From assembly GCA_003614735.1 (NCBI GenBank), contig KZ992437.1:1-64000 (forward strand): DNA of 64,000 nt, in the 5' to 3' direction. The notes under the pieces are model-generated. The model was not told the DNA's origin. It did not search any database and was given only the letters and a program-made list of their open reading frames with translations. Origin of the DNA: Thamnocephalis sphaerospora (lineage: Eukaryota > Zoopagomycota > Zoopagomycetes > Zoopagales > Sigmoideomycetaceae). Below are positions 55,438 through 64,000 of the stretch, piece by piece. A program made the position numbers and the translations under genes. The stretch's first letter is position 1. Each line of letters begins with the position of its first letter.

Positions 55438-57131
55438 ATGGCGACACGACCGCATCCCGTTGGTGCGGCCACGACGACTGGCGCGCAGTTTGCCCAACAG
55501 CCACCGCAGCAGGCGGCGCGCCATGGCCACCATGGCCATCATGCTCAGACGCAGGTCCAAGGCCACAGCCAGGCAGCAGCGTCGGCAAACCCTAATCCGA
55601 CGGACGTCATCCTAGCTACCGCCGGCTACGACCATACCATTCGTTTCTGGGAAGCGCTCAGCGGCGTCTGCTACCGTACGATACAGCATCCAGACTCGGT
55701 GCGTGGGGACTGGCTGTATGCGGACAAGGTGACGGTTGAACATGCTGACGGTCGTGGCTGCTGCGTGCGACGGCGGTCTCTAGCAAGTGAATCGGCTGGT
55801 GATATCGCCTGACCGGCGGTATTTGGCGGCAGCCGGTACGTGCACTGCGGCAACACGACTACTGTGCAGGATACTGACCAAGCCCATGGCGTGGTGGCGG
55901 CGACAATAGGCAATCCGCGTGTGCGTCTCTACGACGTCAACAGCGCCAGCTCCAATCCGGTGGGTCATCGTCGACTAGGGCGGCTATTACCGCCTAAGCT
56001 TGCGCGCACACCAACTTACAGCGATGGCGGCAACAGGTGCTTACGCTGGAGGGGCACACGTCAAACGTAACGGGTATCGCATTCAGCGCTGGCAGCACTT
56101 GGGTGGCCACTAGCAGCGAAGATGGCACGCTCAAGGTGTGGGACATCCGGTGCGTATCCATTACCGCGTGCTAGGTACGGCGTGTGAGCACGGTGGCTGA
56201 CCCACCGCCACGGCGAATAGCACTGGCACTGTGCATCGCGACTACGACCACCGCGCGCCCGTCAACGACGTATGCGCCCATCCGAACCAAGCCGAGATTA
56301 TCAGCTGCGACCAAGCGGGTAGTATGAAGATTTGGGATTTGACGGAGAACTCTTGCACGCACGAACTGGTAGGCTGGCGTGCTGGCCGGTGTGCTTGCTG
56401 TCGACACTGACCAGTCGACGCGATCAGGTGCCCGAGGAGGATGTGCCTGTACGCTCGGTGGCTGTATCAAGCGACTGCACTACGTTGGTCGCCGGCAACA
56501 ACAAGGTTTGTTCGTCACTGGGCAGGGCAGTTGTCTACTGGCACCGCCCACTCACCCCCCCTCACATGCAGGGCAATGTCTACGTTTGGCGGATGCCGCG
56601 CAAGGATGACTTTAGCGACCTGCGGCCTGTGCACAAGTTCCAAGCGCACAGCAAGTATCTCACACGATGCTCGCTCAGCTACGATCAGATGACCGACACG
56701 CTGTAGGTGATGCGTGGGAAGAGCGCCATGGGGCTGGATACGCTGACGATGCTGCTCGTCCAGCCTGCTGGCCACCTGCTCGGCCGATGCCACCGTCAAG
56801 CTGTGGAATCTGTCCGACTCGGAGTTTTCGCTGCGTCGCGCTCTTGTGGGCCATCAGCGCTGGGTCTGGGACTGCGCGTTTTCCGCCGACTCGGCCTATC
56901 TGGTCACCGGTAGGTGGCGCAGCTGTTGCATCCCGCAGTTGCCAGCGTCTAACGTTGGCGCTCTGACCTTGACTTTTGCACTCGGAATACCGGTGGGCAC
57001 CCGCCACGCATGCAGCATCGTCGGATAACGTGTCGCGTCTGTGGGATTTGAGCACGGGCGAGACGATTCGACAGTACAGCGGCCATAACAAGGCGGCCGT
57101 GTGCGTTGCGCTGAACGATGTCACATCCTAG
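55438..57131 (+). CDS. LST8: TOR complex subunit Lst8, 364 aa
   Basis: Nine exons: 55438-55698, 55784-55835, 55910-55959, 56037-56149, 56221-56368, 56428-56505, 56572-56702, 56764-56909 and 57016-57131. Lst8 is a seven-bladed WD40 propeller that binds the TOR kinase domain in TORC1 and TORC2. The spliced protein shows [137 protein letters not shown] and [15 protein letters not shown], matching Lst8 blade by blade. It has a ~55-residue N-terminal extension rich in Gln, His and Ala that yeast Lst8 (303 aa) lacks; this may be unstructured. Every junction restores frame. Confidence 0.95.
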
Positions 57132-58710
57132 CGAGCAGCCTGATGCAACATGAAGAGCCCCCGCAATACATCTAGCCTTGTACCCCTATTGCTAATGTCT
57201 CTAGACAGCGTGCCACCGCCTGGCCTGCTTCCATAGCGCGGGTCGGATCACAGAGATGGCAGGCATTGCTGTGCAGCCTTGCGCTTGTCCACGCACTCGC
57301 CACATCTTGTACGGCCAAGCGTTGTCGCCACGATGCGTCACAACAACGCGTCATGCCTGCAGCACAGACGCGACTGGGATGCCCAGCTGCTGCACGGCTG
57401 ACAAGGTCAGGGTCCTTGGCATTGCAGGCTGGCTGGCCAAGCGATAGCGTGCGATGACCCATCGGCGTGCATGCAGATGTCATGACAGCCGGTCGGGATG
57501 CTGTGGCCCTGCCTTTGCCGTGCCGCCCACAGGCGCCCCTTCACCTGCAGCCGCCGCCATGGTCGACGCTGGCTGCATGTGCCAGCACCGCGACTCCGCG
57601 CAAGGCACAACGTTTGGGGGCGGCCTGTTTGGTCACGCTACAGGTGTCTGCCAGAGGGGCACACAGGACGCTCCGCATCCCCTCGGAACAGGCGTTAGGG
57701 CGCACCCGCTTGATGCTGTCTCGCGTTTCGCCTGCGCATGTGGCGCCAACACGCTGAACGGCCGCCGACCGGTCGCGTTGTGCTGACGCCAGGGTAAGAT
57801 AGGCGATTTGCCAGCCGGTATGGTCACTATCGATTGGCCAAACAGGACCGTGTGACCCCAGTCTTCTGTACGCTGATTGGCCATGTCCGATGAACGCGCT
57901 TGCGTATTGGCCCTGGCGTCTTCCCACTGTGTGTGAGTGCGTGGCGTTCCATAAAAGCCTGGCTGCCATGGAATGTGCCGTGGATCAGCTCAGTAGCTCG
58001 CCTCTCTCTTCTCCCACACACAACACTGCAGCCGTCGCACTACGCATTCTACATCGACCGCCGCTGACAGCCTTTCCGTTTGCTTGTCACTACATCAGGC
58101 GCCTCTGCCGCCCATCATCACTACCACCGCCACCACCGCTACTGCTGCCGCTGTGCTCGCGCTTGGATCGCCGTCGACATTTTTTTCTCTTTTTCCTCTC
58201 TCTCGCTTGGTGCGTTACCCACATCGTCTAGCGTTGGCTGTCGCGGCTGCTGTTTGCTCTGCTGGCAGTGGGCGGGATCGTGCACGCGCCCATCTTGCCG
58301 CGCCCACTGTATGCGTGTTCTGCTGCGCTCGCGTAGAAACGATCGCGTTCTTCTTTTGCTCACCTGCGCCTCCCCTGCATTTCTCTCGCCAACGCTGCCA
58401 CATCATCACGGGCCGGATCCTACACTTCTGCGACTGCCGCTCCACATTGACGCAAACGCGTGCCATCACCATCATTCCTGCACGTGACCTGCTTACTCGT
58501 CCGCTCTGCTCGCCTGCCCGCTCATCTACACTGCTGTCACGCGGCTCGTCTGTTACGTCACGCTGGCCACTGCTCCCCATTGCTGGTCTATAATGTCGGT
58601 CACGATCTGGGTGCGGCTCGCGTGCGTGCACGGCGCTGCCACTTGCTGCTATCGGCCACCGTGACGTGCGCCATCTGCGTAATGGCAATGACCCTATGCA
58701 TTTCACCGCG
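57132..58710. other. intergenic region
   Basis: About 1.6 kb between LST8 and the KH-protein gene. Frames of up to 185 codons overlap on both strands without motifs. The segment from ~58080 is C/T-rich on the plus strand and probably forms the promoter and long leader of the next gene. Confidence 0.5.
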
Positions 58711-58737
58711 CGTTCTCTTTCTCTTTCCCTCTTGTAG
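58711..58737 (+). other. probable 3' splice site of a 5' UTR intron
   Basis: A long pyrimidine tract ending in CTTGTAG, 24 bases before the ATG at 58761. It has the form of an intron end, suggesting a spliced leader region. The matching donor was not identified. Confidence 0.4.
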
Positions 58738-58760
58738 CCCGCCGCTTTTCTTTTGTCACC

Positions 58761-60162
58761 ATGTCCGACCACGACGATTTCGACACCAAGAAGCGCTCGC
58801 GCTCGCCCGACTTTAATGACAATGAGGATGAGTTTGATCTGCTGTCCACGTCCAACAGCGCTGCTGCCAACGCCAATGGCAGCCCCAGTAGCAAGTCGCC
58901 TGAGAAGACCAAGCGGTCACGCGTTGAGACGGACGGTGAAGGCCGCCCCATCTCCACGTACGACGGCCAGGCTATGGATACGGACACCCAGCAGCGCTCC
59001 AACAGCCGCAACAATAACAACAACAACAACAATGGCGAAAATTCACCCAAGACGGTGATGATGCGCGCACTGCTGACCAAGAAGGAGGCTGGTGTTATTA
59101 TCGGTCGCAATGGCGCCAACGTGCATACGATCCGCTCCAAGACCAATGCACGCGTCAACCTTACCGACAACTTCCCCGGCTGTACCGAGCGGGTTGCTAC
59201 GGTGGTTGGTCCGGTGGAGAACGTTGCTCATGTACGTTGGCACATACGGCGGCGGCGGCGGCGACGGCGACGGTGACGGTGACGGTGAAACGGACGTCTA
59301 CTAACCGATGCTGACTGGCATTGTTTCTGTGTCGGCTTTCCGCTTCCACTAGGCCTTTGAGCTCATGGCGCTTATGCTGGCTGGCGTTGAGGGCAACAAC
59401 GTTACCCAGACGGTTCCTTCGGCCGTCACGATGCGTCTGCTGATTCCCAACAATCACATGGGTTCGATCATTGGCAAGGGTGGCGCCAAAATCAAGGAGA
59501 TTCAGAATGCATCCAGCGTTCGGCTGAATGCGCAGGAGCATCCTCTGCCCGCTTCCACAGAACGCCAGGTGAACGCGGTTGGTCTACCGGATGGCATCAA
59601 GATTGCCATCACGGATATCAGCTCCATCATCATGAACTACTCGGAGCGCAACCAAGGCACACTCTACTACCGCCCGCAGATGGGCATCACGGCCACCATG
59701 AGTGGTCTGGGCGCGGCTACCAGCGCACAAGCTGCCGCTGTGCTGGCTAACCCGGCAGCAGCCTCGTCGCTGAACCCGTACGGCTACAACCCGGCAGCCA
59801 TGATGGCGGCACCTGGTGCAGCGCAGCTGGGTCGTGCTGGCAGCCTTGCTGCTGCCGTGGGCTCGCTTGGCGCAGCAGCCACGCAGGCACAGCAGATTTT
59901 CATTCCGAACGATCTGGTTGGCGCCATCATTGGCAAGGGCGGCGCCAAGATCAACGAGATTCGTCAGATGAGCGGTGCCAGCATCAAGATCAACGAGCCG
60001 GATGGCAACGTGCGCGAGCGTCTGGTCACCATCACTGGCACGGCCGAGGCTAACCAGATGGCGCTCTATCTGCTCTACAACCGGTTGGAGGTGGAGAAGC
60101 AGCGCATCTATGGTGCTGCAAACACAAACGCCGCCGCGCAGGTGTCTGCCGGCCGTTTCTAG
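58761..60162 (+). CDS. triple-KH RNA-binding protein (Pbp2/Rnc1/PCBP type), 426 aa
   Basis: Exons 58761-59231 and 59353-60162, phase 0, 121-nt intron. The N-terminal ~95 residues are acidic and disordered (DDFDTKKRSRSPDFND, an Asn run). Three KH domains follow: MMRALLTKKEAGVIIGRNGA at ~97, TMRLLIPNNHMGSIIGKGGA at ~180 and IFIPNDLVGAIIGKGGAKIN at ~330, each with the G-x-x-G loop (GRNG, GKGG, GKGG). An Ala-rich, Met/Gly linker lies between the second and third. The order and spacing match the PCBP/hnRNP K family, called Pbp2 and Hek2 in budding yeast and Rnc1 in fission yeast, which binds C-rich RNA to control mRNA stability and translation. Which of these it matches best cannot be decided here. 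Confidence 0.9.
59248..59287. repeat. GGC/GAC/GGT trinucleotide repeat in an intron
   Basis: GGCGGC... changing to GACGGC and GACGGT units, just after the donor of the KH-protein intron. Confidence 0.8.
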
Positions 60163-62996
60163 ATGGACTGCTGGCGCTGACTAGGTGTACCACGCGCACG
60201 CACCGCAGTCATCTGCTGCGTCGCGAGGCTGCCTCACCCACGCCACCCCGGGCACTCGGCTACAGCGGCCCTTGTGTCCGTGCATTGTGGCTAGCGTTAC
60301 TCTTTCGTTTTACCTCTTTATCGTCACCCGTGTCACGATCGCGGCCACCGTCGTTGTGCTGTCCTCGTTGTATCTGCCCTGCAACCTTTTCATGCTTTGT
60401 CTCGTTTATACAGCTACATCACACCGCATCACGTGTCTAGCCATTTGTGCCTCACGCTAAATGCCACAGCATTGACTCGACGTATGGCACACTGCCTTTT
60501 GTTTGCCTTTTGGCGCCTCAAGTGCCGGCCACATGTGCGCAGTAATAACAGAGGTAGAGCCACTTGCCAAGTTTATTTTGCCGATCATCTTTGCCAGCAA
60601 CGCATACGGTGACGTTGCTCAGCAAGCATACCCTGACGTCTGCTACTGTTGACGCCAATGTGATTTATGCTTGCCGTGTATGCTCTGCTTACGCACGACC
60701 ATGGCGAATATATGTTTGCAACCAAATCCAGCTGCGTGTGCCTCTTTTGCCCGCCATTTCTGGCTCTATCCGTGTTCTGGGCCCATCTGACCATATCCAT
60801 GTTTTCCCACATTGGCGCTAGCTGTGACCGATTGGCCGCTATTTTATAGATCGCTGGCAACAGGCTACAGCAGTAGCCACCGCCATCAGACAGCTACTAT
60901 TATTCTGCCAAGCGTCGTTGCTACCGTGAATGCAGCCTGTGCGCAATTATAATACTGCCGTGATCGCCCGAGTAACCGCAGTATTCACCGCCAAGCTTGT
61001 CAGCAGGTAAAGGACGGACCAACGTGGATGGCAATGCCCACTAGTTCTGGTGGTACCACGAAGCGTCGATCCTTCACTGCCGAGCGCTGCCAACGCCCAT
61101 TGGCCCTCGACGATCCGTCCGTGTGTATATGCGCACCGGCAAAGGTGACGCACCACGCGTACCGTCGCTGTAGCATAGCGTCATGGGCACTGTTGCGGTC
61201 GCAGTCGCGGTCCGCGAGTGCCTTACTCGCCGCAACCTTGTTACTGTGTCGAGTGCGACGACCACGCCTATGGCAAAGATCATGCGTTGGTCGTGCATAT
61301 TACTGCATCGCTGTGTGCAGTTGCGGTCGCCGCCGCCGTCAGCGGCCACCAGCGCTGGTTGGTGCGGAGCCGATATTGGATATAGCGCGCGGCCAATCTG
61401 CACGGCACGCAAATCTCCGTGCCTGCTTGGCCGGCGCACTTTGCAGTGGACGACCACTGCCGTGCCCAGCCTCCTTCACGCCGCTCTGTCGCTTGTCGTC
61501 TGTACACTGTGCGCAACACACGCTTACCCGCGCGCTTGACCACGCTGTTGCACACCCCCCGGCCCAATGCATCTGCACGCATGGCCTAGTTGTAACGAAA
61601 ATACCCGCTGCTACCGCAAACCACAACACTATCGGCACGCAAAGCAGCCAGCATCAGCGCCTGTCGTGCACACCTGCTTCCTTGGTGGCGCGCGCAACCA
61701 ATGCAACCTGCCCTTCGCCTATGACGCCACACGCAGATCTGCCTTGGGGCGTGTACACACGTGTCGCAAGTGCAATGGAGCTCTGTACGTCCTACCACCC
61801 AAGCGGTATGCAACGGTCCCGGCCTTTTAGGTTGCACTGCACGTCGAGCTTGAGCAATATTCGACCTGGGCAGATCTCCATGTGAGTTATTGGCCGGTCT
61901 AGTTTTCGGTCGTGTCAACAGGGTCGCGGCCAAGAAAGCCGGCTCGACAATCCTTGTCCCACACCGGCGCAACCAGTTGTGCGACCATCACGCCTGGCGC
62001 ATTCGTGGATGAGTAACAATGCGGCACGGCGTGATGTGCGCGCCACGGAAGCTACGGACCCACAAGCAGCCCACTGGCAGCACGCCTGCAGCGTCTCAGC
62101 AGCAGGCTGGCCGTGCGCAGCGCCAGAGATGGCCGTGTTGGGCGGCGTCTGTCGCTTGCCTCCCGCTGGCAACGCTTCCCTGTTCAGCAGTTCTGTCCAA
62201 CGAGCGCGCATATCCCATCCACCTTTGGCACGCGTCTAGCCCCTCGGTTACCAATGCTTGCGATGGGCTGTGCAACATTCCCCGTCGTGATGTGCACTGC
62301 CCATCCTACCGCGCGCGTCCACTAACATCCTTTTTCGTGCTGCCTCGCGACCGCAGCGTAGATCCGCGCGCGAGCATTGCCGCAGCTGGCCTGTGCACAA
62401 ACACGGCGGCCCTCGCTCTCCGTACTGCAAACTGGCTCGGAGGTTACCGATGCACCAGCAACCACGCGGCCGCGGCTGATACTATTTATTGACGTGGTTT
62501 GGCAGCCGCCAGCGTGTTTGGCCACGGCTACCACCGCTAGTTTGCGCCACCGTTCATCTCGCCGGCTCACATATCTACCGCTTGTTTCCTCACCATATCC
62601 CATCCCCGGCTGCTGGTATCGCGCCACCCACCCATCCTTGCCTCTTCTCTACACACCGCCGCTCTTTGTTCCTTCTTCGGTTGCCGGCCTGCCGCTGTGC
62701 CCATATACTGTTCCACTTTCTACATAATTGTCTCTTACTGTATATCCAGCTTGCTGCTGTTGCTGCCGCTGTTACTCTACATCCTTATTTCCACCGGTTA
62801 TTCCGGCTTTCGTATTGCCCACGTTTGCCCGCTATTTTACGTTTGCGCCATACACTGCGCCACACGCTATTCAACCCTTCACTGATCTACAAAGCAGGTC
62901 TATTTCTGCTTTACAGGCTGGCCTATATCAACTACCACCACCACTGCTTCTACTACTACTACTATCCTCTACACACGTCCGCTCTGCTTCATCAAC
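60163..62996. other. gene-poor region
   Basis: About 2.8 kb between the KH gene and the seven-helix protein. The longest frame (285 codons, 61028-61885) has the Arg/Ser/Cys/His-rich composition of a chance frame and overlaps several antisense frames. From ~62480 the plus strand is strongly C/T-rich, likely the leader of the next gene. No gene supported. Confidence 0.5.
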
Positions 62997-64000
62997 ATGG
63001 CCGAGGACGCAAAAGCACAGGAGCTTGCCTACAAGGCCGCCTATGATTTCGTCCAAGAGGGCGAGGATATCAAGGTGATCCACCAACGTCTAGCTGGCAA
63101 TGGCATGCAGCTGGCCATCTGCACCTGCGTGGTCTACCTGTTTATCCGCAACATTATCCGCACCACCATGATTCTGCGCTATAAGCGGTCCATCACGCAC
63201 ATCTTTTGTTTGCTGCAAGCGCTCTTTGGCATGATCTTCACGATCACGTCCATGGTCTACCAGACGTTCCCATCCGGGCCTAGCTGCCGCACGGTCATTC
63301 TCGTAGGCATGGTGATGCTTCACCTGTCCAATATGTGTCTGCACGGCATTCTACTTTTCAAGGCATACGTTGTGCGCCAGCGGTCGCGCAGCTTTCTGCT
63401 TGGCGGCACACTTGTGATGCTCTGCACCGGACAGCCGGCATCGCTTGGCATTCTCGTTGGCCTGGCTCCGGCAGTGCTGTACTCGGACGGTGTGTGCACC
63501 CTTGCATGGCCTTCCTGGTTCCCCATCTTCAAGTTTATCGTCGATGTAAGCATCAACATGGCACTTTCCTACGCTTTCCTCGCTGTGGTGCTGCGGCAAT
63601 GGCGCCAGTTTGGCGCTGGCTCGTGGAGCTTCCTTCTCAAGGAGGGTATCCAGTATATGTTGGCCACCACGCTCTGCAACATCATCTGCGTCATCCTGAT
63701 TGTGACCTATGTGGCCGGACATCTCACCGTGATGTTCTACATTGTCGAGTGGGCGCTCACGTCGACCCTCATGGTACAGCACGTCTGCAATGGCCGTGCT
63801 GCTCGGCGTGCCAAGGACTCGTCGCTGAACAGCAACAGCGCCAGGACGCCAATGACGCCGCTGACGCCCCGCTCGCCCGGATCGCCCGCTCCGCCGGTGA
63901 TTGTCACTCCGGCCGAGGTGCCGTCGTTTGGCGAGCGACTCTTCTTCCGCATCCTTACCTTTATTGCGCCACCAAAATCGCCGGGCTACGATCTGCCGCT
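62997..64000 (+). CDS. seven-transmembrane protein, 5' part (334 codons, runs off the window)
   Basis: Open from the ATG at 62997 to the last base. After a ~35-residue hydrophilic N-terminus (MAEDAKAQELAYKAAYDFVQ) there are seven hydrophobic segments: QLAICTCVVYLFIRNII, HIFCLLQALFGMIFTITSMV, VILVGMVMLHLSNMCLHGIL, SFLLGGTLVMLC...ILVGLAPAVL, FKFIVDVSINMALSYAFLAV, LATTLCNIICVILIVTYVAG and VMFYIVEWALTSTLMVQHVC. A cytoplasmic-type tail follows with repeated Thr/Ser-Pro sites (ARTPMTPLTPRSPGSPAPP). This topology fits a fungal seven-helix receptor-like protein, but I cannot name a family. There are no introns in the visible part. The 3' end lies outside. Confidence 0.7.
   Translation, partial: MAEDAKAQELAYKAAYDFVQEGEDIKVIHQRLAGNGMQLAICTCVVYLFIRNIIRTTMILRYKRSITHIFCLLQALFGMIFTITSMVYQTFPSGPSCRTVILVGMVMLHLSNMCLHGILLFKAYVVRQRSRSFLLGGTLVMLCTGQPASLGILVGLAPAVLYSDGVCTLAWPSWFPIFKFIVDVSINMALSYAFLAVVLRQWRQFGAGSWSFLLKEGIQYMLATTLCNIICVILIVTYVAGHLTVMFYIVEWALTSTLMVQHVCNGRAARRAKDSSLNSNSARTPMTPLTPRSPGSPAPPVIVTPAEVPSFGERLFFRILTFIAPPKSPGYDLP

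Noticed and set aside
55264-55566. N-terminal extension of the PPR protein to 541 aa
   Set aside because: It is antisense to LST8 exon 1 and the shared promoter; the ATG at 55263 gives a proper mitochondrial presequence.
61028-61885. 285-codon plus-strand frame in a gene-poor region
   Set aside because: Arg/Ser/Cys/His-rich, no motif, no upstream or downstream partner exons, and several antisense frames of similar quality.
63351-63782. 143-codon antisense frame
   Set aside because: Mirror of the seven-helix protein's coding strand.

Overview
The window is nuclear DNA from a fungus. Genes carry short spliceosomal introns (mostly 50-95 nt, GTNNGT...AG), and the set includes fungal or eukaryotic markers: an Rvs161/Hob3 BAR protein, Mob1, gamma-tubulin, Lst8, the SEA complex subunit Sea4/Mios, COP9 subunit 4, a Tpa1/Ofd1 dioxygenase and prephenate dehydratase. 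Moderate-to-high GC, a 12-exon gamma-tubulin gene, a 13-exon SEA4, a CSN4 gene and a DM9 (DUF3421) domain point to an early-diverging, zygomycete-grade lineage rather than a yeast. That placement is inference. All exon models were built by hand from reading frame, splice signals and protein family fit; lengths were checked to be multiples of three.

Layout: 1-2743 is gene-poor. 2744-9802 holds an unknown low-complexity protein, MOB1 (minus) and hob3. 10081-15745 holds two tandem RBR-type E3 ligase genes whose C-termini carry a repeated Cys/His finger module; this is the most unusual locus. 16011-20149 holds a DM9-like protein with an Asp/Tyr tail, an unknown protein, PHA2 and a DsbA/FrnE-like oxidoreductase. 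20328-31159 holds TPA1/ofd1, an F-box protein, CSN4 and a large PH + Sec7-like protein. 32247-42872 is a secreted-hydrolase block: an S9 dipeptidyl-peptidase, two M28 aminopeptidases, a stand-alone M28 propeptide-like protein and an alpha/beta hydrolase. 43258-57131 holds SEA4, a small complex I subunit, a small membrane protein, a pepsin-like protease, gamma-tubulin, a PPR protein and LST8. 57132-64000 is gene-sparse, with a triple-KH RNA-binding protein and the 5' part of a seven-helix membrane protein that runs off the end.

Working together: the secreted peptidases suit extracellular protein digestion; SEA4 and LST8 both belong to TORC1 signalling; the RBR ligases, F-box protein and CSN4 belong to ubiquitin control. 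Three introns use a GC donor (GCAAGT) and several exons are tiny (8, 9, 24, 28 and 32 nt), so automatic gene calls here are likely to be broken. I found no convincing tRNA, rRNA, transposon or CRISPR.
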